64,000 bases of DNA from Domibacillus indicus (GCF_023715895.1 NZ_JAMBOO010000021.1:1-64000), one strand, 5' to 3'. Shown: positions 8,423 through 17,457, counted from the first letter of the stretch. Numbers and translations: made by a program. The notes: a model not told the origin generated them from the letters alone.

Positions 8423-9820
8423 TTATTTGTAATAAGCATCTACGCTAAACCCTTTTGCTTTGTAATAATCAAGGATCCCATTGTAAATCGCAATAGACAT
8501 TTTATTCATTTGAGCATCAGATGCCATCTTGGCAGCGTCTCCTGCATTTGTGATAAAACCAAGCTCAAGCAATGTGGCTGGCATGCTGTTTTCCCGAAGA
8601 ACCGAGTAATTGCCCGGTTTCGTACCGCGGTCGCGAAGGCCCCATGCGGCAAGCATACGTGCATGAATCTTTTCGCCAAGAAGCTTGCTGTCGGCTGCAT
8701 GCTGGTTGCCGGCTGAATAATAATACGCTTCTGTACCTGTTGCTGCAGGTGTTGCGGCATTTGCATGGATACTGACAAAAATATCTCCGTCTTCATTTTT
8801 CGCAAACGCAGAACGGTCAAGCAGTTCAATAAAGACATCCGAAGACCGGGTCATTTTTACCGTAAACGGTGTTCCTTTTAAAAGGCTGCTTACTTGCAGG
8901 CCGGCTTTGAGCACAACGTCTTTTTCTTTTAAGCCATTGCCGACCGCGCCGGAATCTTTGCCCCCATGGCCCGGATCTAAAATAATCGTTTGCCCGGCCA
9001 AAGCAGAATCCATATTTGGTGACGGAGCTGGAGCCGGTGCATCAGGCGCTGTACTTCCTGACGATGAGCGCAAATAAGAAGAACTGATAAAACCGGTCAG
9101 AGACCCTGCTTTTACATAAGTCCAGCCGCCTACAGAATGGGCACCCGATACTTTTGTGTTGGCCGAAATTTTGCCGATAGACGTGTAATCCGTTGATGGA
9201 CCAGTCCGAATATTTAAGTTGTTTGTGGTTGACACAAGTGCTGACTCAAAAGAAGCTGACTGTTTCAAGCGAAAAGATGGATTCACGGCACGCGCAAGAA
9301 ACACCGCAAAATCCGCGCGGGTAATCGTTTTATTCGTGCCAAATGTGCCGTCTTCCATTCCGCTGGCAATCCCAAGCTTTAAAAGAGCCTGTTCAGCATT
9401 TCCGGAATAACCGAATGCTCTTTGTAAAATGATGGCCATGTCACCGCGTGTAACGGCTTTAGAAGGGAAAAATCGATTTTCTGGTGTATCGAGCATAATG
9501 CCTTTATCAACCATGGCTTCAATATAGCCGGACGCCGTGTTCCCTTTTCCCACGTCGGAAAAACGAGTATCCCTCTGCTGTCCATTAAGCTGCAGGGTCC
9601 GTCCGACAAAAATGGCCACTTGCGCCCGCGTCAATGTTGCTCCTGGAGCAAATGATGACGGAGTAACACCGTAAATAACTTTTCCTTGCGTTAAGTAATT
9701 TACTTCCTTAACTGCACGCGATGGAACATCGTTAAATCCCGCTGCCTGAACAGGTGCTTGAATGCCCAGCAGAGAAAGAACCAGGCATAATGCCGTGATA
9801 AACATCGTCCATTTTTTCAC
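8423..9820 (-). CDS. Secreted N-acetylmuramoyl-L-alanine amidase with SLH and SH3 domains
   Basis: Cell-wall hydrolase cutting the MurNAc-L-Ala bond. Order: signal peptide (MKKWTMFITALCLVLSLLG, cleavage near VQAA), three S-layer-homology repeats (FNDVPSRAVKEVNYL; FSDVGKGNTASGYIEAM; a shorter third ending TRADFAVFLARAV), a bacterial SH3 domain (LNIRTGPSTDYTSIG), a Pro/Ala linker, and an Amidase_3 catalytic domain with zinc-ligand motifs LDPGHGGKDSG, VSIHANAA and a terminal LELGFITN. SLH repeats anchor such enzymes to pyruvylated secondary wall polymer. The likely start is GTG at 9820 (GGAGGCAACAAA in front); an ATG at 9838 overlaps that ribosome site. Autolysis, daughter-cell separation or spore-related lysis are all possible roles. 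Confidence 0.92.
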   Translation of the reverse strand: MKKWTMFITALCLVLSLLGIQAPVQAAGFNDVPSRAVKEVNYLTQGKVIYGVTPSSFAPGATLTRAQVAIFVGRTLQLNGQQRDTRFSDVGKGNTASGYIEAMVDKGIMLDTPENRFFPSKAVTRGDMAIILQRAFGYSGNAEQALLKLGIASGMEDGTFGTNKTITRADFAVFLARAVNPSFRLKQSASFESALVSTTNNLNIRTGPSTDYTSIGKISANTKVSGAHSVGGWTYVKAGSLTGFISSSYLRSSSGSTAPDAPAPAPSPNMDSALAGQTIILDPGHGGKDSGAVGNGLKEKDVVLKAGLQVSSLLKGTPFTVKMTRSSDVFIELLDRSAFAKNEDGDIFVSIHANAATPAATGTEAYYYSAGNQHAADSKLLGEKIHARMLAAWGLRDRGTKPGNYSVLRENSMPATLLELGFITNAGDAAKMASDAQMNKMSIAIYNGILDYYKAKGFSVDAYYK

Positions 9821-9920
9821 TTTGTTGCCTCCATTCAAAAATATGCCGCTTTTAACCTATACATCGTTTCTATTTATTTCATTTTAACGTTTTTTTTGGG
9901 TCAATTGTATTTCATTTCTG

Positions 9921-10823
9921 TTACAGACCGTTAAAACGACGTAAAGAAGAAGCAGCATAAATAGCCTGGCGGGCATGCAAAACCGGGTCATTCGAACACT
10001 CTATCCCATCCGGAAGCACAGTTGGATCGAAAATGACCCGGTCATTTGGCTGGAGAATTTTTTCTCTTATTTCCAGACGACCAACAGAAATACGCGGCCG
10101 GTCTTCAGGCCAAAGTACGGTTGAATCGTCCGTGGCATCTCCCGATTTTCCTAGAATAATAGAAAGTGTAAAGCTGACAGGCAGCTCATCTTCCAATTCC
10201 TTTTCTAAGTAATCTGCGGGATGGGTAACGGCTTCTTTTTTTGCTTCTGCGCTAAACGATTTCTCTGGTATCCATTCATATTTTACAGGCTGCCTGTCGC
10301 CTGCTTCATTGACAAAGTAAAATGTATGAATAGGAAAATAGCGGCTCGTTGAATAGCTGACGAACGGCTTCATTTGTTTTAAAATCTGAAAAGCCGCTTT
10401 GCTTTCCGGATAGTCGATAAACAATTTTATTAAATCTCTTGGTCCCGGCCCTTCTGCGGCAAGCTTCATCATTTCCACGAACGCTTCCGGTGTTTTCGTT
10501 AAAAAAACCGGAACATTTACACTAACCAAATAGGTTTCTTCTCCATTGGGCAGGTGAAACTGAACAGACATCCCTTTTACTGGTGATAGACTATCGATCA
10601 TATTTGGATTTGGTGAGCTGTCTGAAAAACGGACGACTGCCGGCACCGGTTTCTGCTGCAAATGCGCGGCTTTTGTATACGGTGCAGCCTCCCCATTTGG
10701 AACAAAAACAGCTTGATAAAAGCAGCCTTTTGCATGCGCTCTCCGAAATCCTGGATGAGTGCCTGCAATTTTTTCAATGGACTGGATCGCCGTTTCGGCT
10801 AAGCCCGTGTACTTTTCGTTCAT
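9921..10823 (-). CDS. SrpA-like catalase-family haem protein
   Basis: Compact catalase-superfamily protein of about 300 residues, much shorter than true catalases (about 480). Features: HPGFRRAHAKG near the N-terminus (distal His region), VVRFSDSS, the SVNVPVFLT segment matching the catalytic Asn region, and a C-terminal FDPTVLPDGIE...HARQAIY where the Tyr is the expected haem ligand. Family members are weak peroxidases rather than efficient catalases. The ATG at 10823 behind AAAGGAGGCAGCGAT is chosen. An in-frame extension to 10877 would begin inside the terminator of the MATE remnant. Confidence 0.85.
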   Translation of the reverse strand: MNEKYTGLAETAIQSIEKIAGTHPGFRRAHAKGCFYQAVFVPNGEAAPYTKAAHLQQKPVPAVVRFSDSSPNPNMIDSLSPVKGMSVQFHLPNGEETYLVSVNVPVFLTKTPEAFVEMMKLAAEGPGPRDLIKLFIDYPESKAAFQILKQMKPFVSYSTSRYFPIHTFYFVNEAGDRQPVKYEWIPEKSFSAEAKKEAVTHPADYLEKELEDELPVSFTLSIILGKSGDATDDSTVLWPEDRPRISVGRLEIREKILQPNDRVIFDPTVLPDGIECSNDPVLHARQAIYAASSLRRFNGL

Positions 10824-10855
10824 ATCGCTGCCTCCTTTTTTATTCATCCATACCC

Positions 10856-10898
10856 AAAAAAGCCTTTGCTGATTCAAGTTTGATCAGCAAAGGCTTTC
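10856..10898 (-). terminator. Terminator retained from the lost MATE gene
   Basis: Stem AAGCCTTTGCTGAT / ATCAGCAAAGGCTT with the remnant's TGA stop (10874-10876) in the loop and minus-strand TTTTTT. It is an orphan terminator whose original gene is now truncated. Confidence 0.75.
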
Positions 10899-11173
10899 TT
10901 ATCCATGTCCCTGTCCCTCTCAGGCGGAAACAGTCGGCGTCCAAGCGCCGGCATATAAGAAACAAGAGAAACAGAACGAGCCAGTGTAAAGCTTATAAAA
11001 GCGAGCCAAAGACCGTGATTCTCAAAAGCCGGAACACTTGCCCATTGAATTATTCCCAGTGCTGCTGCAATAGAGTTGCGGACAGGAGCCGCCTGTGAAG
11101 CACCGGTAAAGACACCATACAGTGCAAGGCCTACTGCCCCGCTTGCCGGAAACCGGAGCGGGCAGGTAATAAT
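10874..11173 (-). pseudogene. 3' remnant of a MATE-family (DinF-like) efflux transporter
   Basis: The minus strand is open for 99 codons but has no usable start and an in-frame stop at 11174-11176. From about residue 6 it reads like the last membrane segments of a MATE/DinF transporter (RFPASGAVGLALYGVF, then LWLAFISFTLARSVSL), ending in a charged tail. Its own terminator follows. The rest of the transporter (about 350 residues) is missing, and the sequence just upstream is ordinary AT-rich DNA, so a 5' deletion is the simplest explanation. Family assignment is by eye. Confidence 0.65.
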
Positions 11174-11307
11174 TTAAAAATAGAACGCTCCTTTAAATTA
11201 GTCAGAAATCTGTTTCGTCTGCTCCCTGTTCTCTCCCTTCTCTCCTTACAAACATGCGGATATGCTGTATACTGTTAAGGGCTTACTACAAAAAGAAGGT
11301 GATGCGC

Positions 11308-12258
11308 ATGATCCGAACGGCTGCCATTACGGCTGATCAAGCTGTGTTGCATAACATCCCGCTTGAAGACCTTCGCGGAAACAACATCCTTTGGTACTGG
11401 GTGGACCTTGACCAGCCGACAAACGAAGAAACGACGATTTTACAGGATTTTTTCGCGTTTCACCCGCTGGCGATTGAAGACTGCCTGCATTTTATTCAAC
11501 GGCCAAAGCTGGATTACTATGAAGATCACAACTTTATGATTATTCAATCCATCAATCAAAAAACGCTTGATCCGGAAGAGATTGATATTTTTTGGTGTGC
11601 AAACTATATTGTAACTTTTCATCGGAAAAAGTCTGTTGAAATTGACACAGTATGGGAACGTCTGCTAGATGCTAAAAAAATAAAAAACTTAAACCCAGTT
11701 CAGGTTTTATACCATCTTGTTGACAAAGTAGTCGACCACTTTTTCCCGAGCGTCTATCAGATTGAGGACAGCTTAATCCAGCTCGAAGCAGAGGATGCAG
11801 ACCAGGCGAGCACAGATGATTTATTTGATATTCGAAAAGAGCTGCTGAAGCTGCGCCGGATTATTTTTCCGATGCGGGAATTGTTATACCGTGTACTGAA
11901 TTCAGACCGGATTCAAATGGGTAAAAAAAGCAAACTATATTTTAAAGATATTTATGATCATCTTTTAATGCTGACAGAAATCGTTGAATCAAACCGGGAA
12001 CTCACAAAAGATATGCGTGACAGCTATCTTTCGGTGAACTCAAATCGTATGAACAGCATTATGATGACATTAACAGTCATCACAACGATTTTCATGCCGC
12101 TTACGTTTATTGCCGGCATTTACGGAATGAATTTTGATCATATGCCGGAATTACACTGGCACTACGGTTATTTTATCGTTCTTGGTGTCATGGCTGGCAT
12201 TTCCCTGTCCATGTTTGTCTTTTTCTGGAGAAAAGGCTGGTTCCGGCAGGATCATTAA
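11308..12258 (+). CDS. corA: CorA-family magnesium/cobalt transporter
   Basis: Homopentameric divalent cation channel. A long acidic cytoplasmic N-terminal domain precedes the stalk helix, and two C-terminal membrane helices carry the family signature YGMNF between them (FMPLTFIAGIYGMNF, then HWHYGYFIVLGVMAGI). 316 residues from the ATG at 11308, which has AGAAGG 8 nt upstream. The frame opens at 11254 but lacks a ribosome site there. Monocistronic, with its own terminator. Confidence 0.92.
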   Translation: MIRTAAITADQAVLHNIPLEDLRGNNILWYWVDLDQPTNEETTILQDFFAFHPLAIEDCLHFIQRPKLDYYEDHNFMIIQSINQKTLDPEEIDIFWCANYIVTFHRKKSVEIDTVWERLLDAKKIKNLNPVQVLYHLVDKVVDHFFPSVYQIEDSLIQLEAEDADQASTDDLFDIRKELLKLRRIIFPMRELLYRVLNSDRIQMGKKSKLYFKDIYDHLLMLTEIVESNRELTKDMRDSYLSVNSNRMNSIMMTLTVITTIFMPLTFIAGIYGMNFDHMPELHWHYGYFIVLGVMAGISLSMFVFFWRKGWFRQDH

Positions 12259-12260
12259 TG

Positions 12261-12297
12261 AAAAAGCACTGGTGAAAAGCACCGGTGCTTTTTCCAT
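12261..12297 (+). terminator. corA terminator
   Basis: Stem AAAGCACTGGTG / CACCGGTGCTTT with an AAAAG loop, then TTTCCATTTTTT, 4 nt after the corA stop. Confidence 0.8.
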
Positions 12298-12700
12298 TTT
12301 TTCCAGCTGTTTCTTTTTTAAAGAGCAGGGAAAAATGAAATGTATCTAACTAAAAACGGACTCTTTTTTCACGAAACTCTTCCTCTTCTTTTTGTTTATA
12401 TTCCCAAACAAGCGAAAAAAATTTTTATTTCTCCACAAACAATTTTTCTATCAATCAATGTTAAAATGGGCATACGCTCCAGATTGTAAGCGGTATCAAA
12501 CAAGTCGTATCAAGGATTCTCTTGATTCATTCTTCACCAGCTTCCCTGTTTCAGCAAAAAAGGAGGTTATGTTTCTTTCTTATTTTTCTTGCCAACCGAA
12601 ACAGCACAGGGATACAATGAGAAAGTGCGTTAATTTCTTGAAGCATCTCAGAGAAATTTTTTCCATTTTGGAGCCTATTTTAAGGAAAGGAAGAACACAA
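12298..12700 (+). other. Long leader in front of the amino acid permease
   Basis: About 400 nt with no separate gene. A TTAAAAT -10-like box lies near 12469 in AT-rich DNA. The permease frame is open through the whole leader, and an in-frame ATG at 12569 is preceded by AAAAAAGGAGG, but with only two bases between GGAGG and ATG, which is too close for efficient initiation. No clear T-box or other riboswitch was recognised. Confidence 0.5.
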
Positions 12701-14098
12701 ATGGCACAACTAGAGTCAAAGAAAATAGCGCCTCAGCCAAACAACAGCAATGAACTGCACCGTGGATTAGAAGAAAGGCATATTACACTTATGTCACTCG
12801 GCGCAGCCATCGGCGTCGGGCTTTTTTTAGGTTCCGCTACCGCGATTAAAATGGCCGGTCCAGGAATCTTGCTTGCTTATGCTGTGAGTGGCATGGTGAT
12901 GTTTTTTATTATGCGTGCGCTTGGTGAAATGGCGATTGAAAAGCCTGTTGCCGGTTCATTTAGTAAATACGCGCGTGATTATCTTGGCCCGCTGGCCGGA
13001 TTTATAACTGGATGGAACTATTGGTTTTTATGGGTTGTAACCTGTATGGCGGAAATTACCGCAGTCGGCGTTTATATGGGCTTCTGGTATCCGGATGTTC
13101 CAGCCTGGATTTGGGCATTAGCCGCCTTGGTTATTATGACAACCGTTAACTTTTTAGCGGTAAAAGCATATGGGGAATTGGAGTTTTGGTTTGCCCTCAT
13201 CAAAATTGTTGCGATTCTTTCGATGATTGTAATCGGTGTGTTAATGATCGCTTTCGGAATCGGAAACGGTGGTATTGCAACCGGAATCAGCAATCTTTGG
13301 GAGAACGGCGGCTTTTTCCCGAATGGTGCAAAAGGACTTCTGTTATCTTTGCAGATGGTTATGTTCGCTTATTTGGGCATTGAATTAATCGGTGTTACAG
13401 CCGGGGAAGTAAAAAACCCGGAAAAGTCATTATCCAGAGCGATTGACTCTGTGTTTTGGCGGATTTTAATTTTTTATGTGGGCGCTTTGTTCGTCATTAT
13501 GTCTATTTATCCGTGGACCGAAATTGGTACACAAGGAAGCCCGTTTGTCCTGACATTTGAAAAAGTGGGTATTCCAGCAGCAGCCGGCATTATCAACTTT
13601 GTTGTCCTAACGGCCGCTCTTTCATCTTGCAACAGCGGTATTTTCAGTACAGGACGCATGCTGTTTAATCTGGCAGAACACGGGGAAGCACCTTCTTCTT
13701 ATCAAACGCTGACTCGAAACGGTGTTCCGGGCAAAGCGATTATTGCTTCTGCCGGCGTGCTGCTCATTGGCGTTTTGTTGAACTATCTTGTACCTGCTAA
13801 AGTTTTTACATGGGTAACGAGCATTGCAACATTCGGAGCGATTTGGACATGGGCGGTTATTTTGCTTTCACAAATTCGCTACCGAAAAAGCTTGAACCCG
13901 CAACAGCAGCAAGGACTTAAATACAAGGTTCCGCTATTTCCTTTTACTTCATACATCTCTCTTGCGTTTCTAGCAGGCGTCATTGTTGTAATGGGCTTTA
14001 GTGCGGACACAAGAATTGCCCTGATTGTCGGTCCGCTTTGGCTGCTTTCATTAACGGTTGTATATTATGCCAAAGGTTTTCACCGCAAAAATGCATAA
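12701..14098 (+). CDS. Amino acid permease, APC superfamily (AAT family)
   Basis: Proton-coupled amino acid importer with about 12 membrane helices in 465 residues. The N-terminal signature HRGLEERHITLMSLGAAIGVG and TM1 GLFLGSATAIKMAGPG are typical of the AAT group that includes proline, alanine/serine and GABA permeases. TM6 shows FAYLGIELIGVTAGE. The substrate cannot be fixed by eye. Start ATG 12701 behind AAGGAAAGGAAG. A GC-rich terminator follows. Confidence 0.9.
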   Translation: MAQLESKKIAPQPNNSNELHRGLEERHITLMSLGAAIGVGLFLGSATAIKMAGPGILLAYAVSGMVMFFIMRALGEMAIEKPVAGSFSKYARDYLGPLAGFITGWNYWFLWVVTCMAEITAVGVYMGFWYPDVPAWIWALAALVIMTTVNFLAVKAYGELEFWFALIKIVAILSMIVIGVLMIAFGIGNGGIATGISNLWENGGFFPNGAKGLLLSLQMVMFAYLGIELIGVTAGEVKNPEKSLSRAIDSVFWRILIFYVGALFVIMSIYPWTEIGTQGSPFVLTFEKVGIPAAAGIINFVVLTAALSSCNSGIFSTGRMLFNLAEHGEAPSSYQTLTRNGVPGKAIIASAGVLLIGVLLNYLVPAKVFTWVTSIATFGAIWTWAVILLSQIRYRKSLNPQQQQGLKYKVPLFPFTSYISLAFLAGVIVVMGFSADTRIALIVGPLWLLSLTVVYYAKGFHRKNA

Positions 14099-14110
14099 GA
14101 GCTCTTTCAA

Positions 14111-14148
14111 CGGACCGGTCCTGCCCTGAGCAGGCCGGTTCTTTTTTA
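14111..14148 (+). terminator. Permease terminator
   Basis: Stem ACCGGTCCTGC / GCAGGCCGGT (14114-14139), then TTCTTTTTT. Confidence 0.8.
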
Positions 14149-14151
14149 CGA

Positions 14152-14601
14152 TCAGCCATATTTTTTCTGATGTTCTTTTTTCAATTTTAAGTACTCCTGA
14201 TCTTCGCGCACAGCTTTCCATTTGGTCTGGAAAATCGCTGCTGACTGCGCTTTTTCTTCATCAATATTCCGCTCGTTTATCTTTCCTTCTTTATTATATT
14301 TGCGGCCGCCTTTGTAGTTTGTGTAACGGCGTGCCCGCGTATAGCCCATCTGCAAAAACTTGCGTGCCATATCCATGCCGACAAAATCATTTTTTTCTTT
14401 GTATTCCAAAAACATGCTGTAAATCTTTTCTGATGATTCCCGGGCAATATCGGGTGTTTTAAAGCGCCAGTGCGGCAAAATTTCACTTTTGTAGGGCTCC
14501 ACAAGCAGTACCCCCTGCTCACCCCGGCCGACACGGTATTTTTCGGGGTCTTTTCGAAAGTCAATATGGTCAAAGTCGAGCGAATAATCAAATGCCATCA
14601 T
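14152..14601 (-). CDS. DUF4385 family protein
   Basis: Cytoplasmic protein of 149 residues matching, from memory, the DUF4385 family: MAFDYSLDFDHIDFR start, YRVGRGEQGVL, HWRFKTPDIA, a DMARKFLQMGYTRARRY motif and a basic, Lys-rich end. No catalytic function is known to me. The ATG at 14601 (MMAF) has AAAGGAGAGAAGC in front and is preferred over the ATG at 14655. It converges with the permease and diverges from the lipoprotein gene. Confidence 0.8.
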   Translation of the reverse strand: MMAFDYSLDFDHIDFRKDPEKYRVGRGEQGVLLVEPYKSEILPHWRFKTPDIARESSEKIYSMFLEYKEKNDFVGMDMARKFLQMGYTRARRYTNYKGGRKYNKEGKINERNIDEEKAQSAAIFQTKWKAVREDQEYLKLKKEHQKKYG

Positions 14602-14717
14602 GCTTCTCTCCTTTTTCTTCTTTTTACCCGTCCTTTTAAGAGCCAAACGAAGCAAAAAAAGCGTTTAAAACGGTGTCATTTGTAAATAGTAGTAAAAAAG
14701 ATGAAAAGGGGATCATC

Positions 14718-15182
14718 ATGAAAAAAACCTACTATGCTGCTTCTTTTTTCCTGGCAGGGATGCTGACAGCCGGATGCGGAACGGACGAAAGTGAACAGCC
14801 TGTACTGGATACCGAAACCGATACCATCGAGGAACAGGCGCGTGATTTGCCAAGTAAAATTCAAAATGTACAAAGTATGCTTGACCGCGTAAACACCCAT
14901 ATTGAATCCTCTGAAAGCGGTGAGGAGCTTCAAAAAGCCGGAGAAAGCCTGGAAGAACATTGGGATTTAGCTGAAGCTGAAGTGGAAGAGCAATATCCAG
15001 AAGAATACACAGCTATTGAAAAAAGCCTTTACCCGCTTATAGCCGAAGCACAAAAAGACACTCCTGATCTTCAAAAAATGAAACCATGGGTAAAAGATGC
15101 CAACGACAAATTAACAGCTCTTTTAGAAAAAGCATCTGCTCCTAAAAAAGAAGAAGATGGGTTAGACACAGAACAGAAATAG
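14718..15182 (+). CDS. Small predicted lipoprotein, unknown function
   Basis: 154 residues starting with a lipoprotein signal (MKKTYYAASFFLAGMLTAGC, lipobox LTAGC). The mature part is acidic and almost all helical, with spaced Leu/Ile (ESLEEHWDLAEAEVEEQYPE), probably a small helical bundle on the outer membrane face. I do not recognise a named family. Start ATG 14718 behind AAAAGGGG. The next gene begins 16 nt after the stop, so the two are probably co-transcribed. Confidence 0.8.
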   Translation: MKKTYYAASFFLAGMLTAGCGTDESEQPVLDTETDTIEEQARDLPSKIQNVQSMLDRVNTHIESSESGEELQKAGESLEEHWDLAEAEVEEQYPEEYTAIEKSLYPLIAEAQKDTPDLQKMKPWVKDANDKLTALLEKASAPKKEEDGLDTEQK

Positions 15183-15198
15183 AAAGGAGTCCCGTGAA

Positions 15199-15924
15199 AT
15201 GGCCAACGCTTTCAGTGAAACGAGCCAGCGTCCTTTTGCGCTCCCTTCTTCTCCCTGGATCGCAGCACAGCAATGGGATTTTATGCTTTTTCTTCACTGG
15301 CCTGTTTCAGCCAAGAAGCTCGAACCACATATCCCAGCCGCTCTTTCTCTTGATTTGTTCGGCGGCAGCGCCTGGGTCAGCATTGTGCCTTTTTTAGCCC
15401 GCGGCACCCGCCTGCGCGGCCTGCCGCCTTTTCCTTTTTATCATTCCTATTTAGAAATCAATATACGCACTTACGTCACGTATAAAGGCGTTCCCGGTGT
15501 TTACTTTTTCAGCCTTGGTGTCGATAAATGGCCGGTCGTTTTGGGGGCACGGGCCGCTTCTCTTCTTCCGTATTACCATGCTCAAATGAAACTGCTTGTG
15601 CGCAATCAAAGGGTGAACTTTCAATCAGGAAGCAAACATCCTTTTCGTGCGGTTTATTTCCCTTCTTCCTCTGTCTTTATCCCGCAGGAAGGCAGTATAG
15701 ACTTTTGGCTGCTTGAACGCTATTGCCTGTTTGATCAAAAAGGCGGCTTTGTTTTCCGCGGAGATATTCACCATGACCGGTGGCGTGTGGCAGAAGCGCG
15801 CTGTACGGTTTTGGATCCGCCGTCCCTTTCTTTTTTGCCGGATGCGGTTTTTGAGCAAAAGCCGCTCGCTCATTTTGCCCATAAAAAAAACGTGTTTGCC
15901 TGGCCGTTACAAATCGCCAGGTAA
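15199..15924 (+). CDS. YqjF-type DUF2071 protein
   Basis: 241-residue cytoplasmic protein of the DUF2071 (COG3361, YqjF) family. Recognisable features are the N-terminal QQWDFMLFLHWPVSAKKLEP, FGGSAWVSIVPFLARGTRLRG and EINIRTYVTYKGVPGVYFFSL. The biochemical role is unknown. ATG 15199 has AAAGGAGTCCCGTGAA upstream. The stop codon sits inside the terminator shared with the convergent oxidoreductase gene. Confidence 0.85.
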   Translation: MANAFSETSQRPFALPSSPWIAAQQWDFMLFLHWPVSAKKLEPHIPAALSLDLFGGSAWVSIVPFLARGTRLRGLPPFPFYHSYLEINIRTYVTYKGVPGVYFFSLGVDKWPVVLGARAASLLPYYHAQMKLLVRNQRVNFQSGSKHPFRAVYFPSSSVFIPQEGSIDFWLLERYCLFDQKGGFVFRGDIHHDRWRVAEARCTVLDPPSLSFLPDAVFEQKPLAHFAHKKNVFAWPLQIAR

Positions 15925-15936
15925 ACACGTTTTTTC
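15884..15936. terminator. Bidirectional terminator
   Basis: Stem AAACGTGTTTGCCTGGC / GCCAGGTAAACACGTTT, with A-runs on the left and T-runs on the right. It serves both the DUF2071 gene and the convergent oxidoreductase gene, and overlaps the end of the former. Confidence 0.85.
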
Positions 15937-16902
15937 TTATGAAGTAAAGACGACGCCGGCCTGTCTGCGCGCTTCTTCCGTGATCTCGATCACAATTTCG
16001 CTTATGTTCCGGTAGTGCTCATACAGGTTGCGGTCATTTGACTGAATCGCTTTTGCAATCGCTTCTGCTTCATACATCATATCGTTTTCTTCTTCTGCAA
16101 CGGCAAGCTGTTCCTGCTCCCCTGAAAAACGATCTGTAAACTGGATGCTTGCAATTGGTGCCACGTGATCAAGGCTGATCGTGCCGTTTTCGCCGCTGAT
16201 TTCACCCGGCAGGAACGAATCCGTTATTTTTGAGAACATTGTGGTACACACATGTGTGCCGTAATCCAGAATAACCGAACCGCTTCCATCCACTCCTGTC
16301 GGCAGCATCGTCACATGGGCGCTGATACGCTCTGGCTTGCCAAACAAGGAAACAGCCAGGCTGATCGGATATACGCCTAAGTCAACCAGCGCACCGCCGG
16401 AAAACTTCGATGAGAAAATATTCGGCTCTTCCCCAGCCAGTACATTATCGTAGCGGGACGAGTATTTCATATACTGCAAAAATGAATGACGGATCGGACC
16501 GACTTTTTCAACCACCTCTTTTAAGCGTGCATGGTTTGGCGTATACAAATTGCGGAACGCTTCAAATAAAAATACGCCATTTTCTTCCGCTGTTTGAAAG
16601 GCTTCTCTGCACTGGTCAGCCGTTGAAAACATTGGTTTTTCACAAATAATATGCTTTTTATGCTTCATTAAAAAAAGCGCCTGCTCAAAGTGAAGTGAAT
16701 TAGGCGAAGCGATGTATACAACATCAACGGTTTCATCAGACGCCAGCTCCGCAAGGTCTGTGAAAATGCGCGGTGCTCCCAGCCCCTTTGCTTTTTCGAC
16801 CGAACGGGAGAAAGCGCCGGCAAACGTCAATGCATCTGTTTTGCTGACAGCATCAATAAACCGCTCTGTAATCATGCTTGTACCAATCGTTGCGATGTTC
16901 AT
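15937..16902 (-). CDS. Gfo/Idh/MocA-family NAD(P)-dependent oxidoreductase
   Basis: 321 residues. N-terminal Rossmann fold (IATIGTSMITERFIDA, a GxG variant), VDVVYIASPNSLHFEQA, the family-defining CEKPM and a C-terminal alpha/beta domain with DLGVYPISLA, which supplies the usual D...H-type substrate site. Members act on sugars, inositols or related polyols; no specific substrate can be argued. ATG 16902 follows GAGAGGGATTACAT. It diverges from hxlR. Confidence 0.85.
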   Translation of the reverse strand: MNIATIGTSMITERFIDAVSKTDALTFAGAFSRSVEKAKGLGAPRIFTDLAELASDETVDVVYIASPNSLHFEQALFLMKHKKHIICEKPMFSTADQCREAFQTAEENGVFLFEAFRNLYTPNHARLKEVVEKVGPIRHSFLQYMKYSSRYDNVLAGEEPNIFSSKFSGGALVDLGVYPISLAVSLFGKPERISAHVTMLPTGVDGSGSVILDYGTHVCTTMFSKITDSFLPGEISGENGTISLDHVAPIASIQFTDRFSGEQEQLAVAEEENDMMYEAEAIAKAIQSNDRNLYEHYRNISEIVIEITEEARRQAGVVFTS

Positions 16903-17001
16903 ATGTAATCCCTCTCTTATCCAAAATACTAGCCGCTGTTCTTTGTTATTTTCTCAGCAAAACGCTCCAAGATCAACTGCCGGCCAAACAAGTTTCTTTT
17001 T

Positions 17002-17030
17002 GAACTGTACATACATATTGTATACTGTTC
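17002..17030 (+). promoter_or_regulatory. Putative HxlR operator upstream of hxlR
   Basis: Imperfect inverted repeat with arms GAACTGTAC and GTATACTGTTC. The right arm, read on the other strand, is GAACAGTATAC, nearly identical to GGACAGTATAC upstream of hxlA (17458-17468). HxlR is known in B. subtilis to bind near the hxlAB promoter; assigning this motif to HxlR is inference. Confidence 0.45.
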
Positions 17031-17048
17031 GAAAAGGGGGGCTTGCAA

Positions 17049-17423
17049 GTGGGACATGTATGCGCAAGAGAATTCAACTGTGAAAAAGAACTGACGCTGG
17101 CGGTGATCGGCGGGAAATGGAAAATGCTGATTCTTTGGTATTTAGGGAAAGAAGGAACAAAACGGTTCAACGAATTAAAATCGTTAATGCCCGGCATTAC
17201 GCAGCGTATGCTTGTGAATCAGCTGCGTGAGCTTGAATCGGATTTTATCGTTCACCGTGAAGTGTATCCGGTTGTGCCTCCAAAAGTAGAATATTCCTTG
17301 ACGGACCAGGGCCGGACTTTAATGCCCATTCTTGAATCGATGTACGATTGGGGCAAGAAATATAAGGAATTTATTGAAGAACAAGTGGATGAACCTGCTG
17401 TAGAAATTGGACATAATAAATAA
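17049..17423 (+). CDS. hxlR: HxlR-family transcriptional activator of formaldehyde detoxification
   Basis: 124-residue winged-helix regulator, the type member of the HxlR family, which switches on hxlAB in response to formaldehyde. It keeps the N-terminal Cys in [19 protein letters not shown], the redox/formaldehyde-sensing position in the family, plus the RFNELK...[14 protein letters not shown] recognition region and [16 protein letters not shown] at 17049 is preferred (GGGGGG 7-8 nt away); a TTG at 17043 is too close to the ribosome site. In B. subtilis hxlR diverges from hxlAB, whereas here it is upstream in the same direction, separated by a terminator. Confidence 0.92.
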   Translation: MGHVCAREFNCEKELTLAVIGGKWKMLILWYLGKEGTKRFNELKSLMPGITQRMLVNQLRELESDFIVHREVYPVVPPKVEYSLTDQGRTLMPILESMYDWGKKYKEFIEEQVDEPAVEIGHNK

Positions 17424-17425
17424 TC

Positions 17426-17455
17426 AAGAGAGTGTGCGAAGCACGCTCTTTTTTA
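17426..17455 (+). terminator. hxlR terminator
   Basis: Stem AGAGAGTGTGC / GCACGCTCT with a GAA loop and TTTTTT. It separates hxlR from hxlAB so the latter need their own promoter. Confidence 0.8.
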
Positions 17456-17457
17456 TT

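Noticed and set aside
10583-11098. 171-residue plus-strand ORF
   Set aside because: Antisense to the SrpA-like gene, its terminator and the MATE remnant; no ribosome site or motif.
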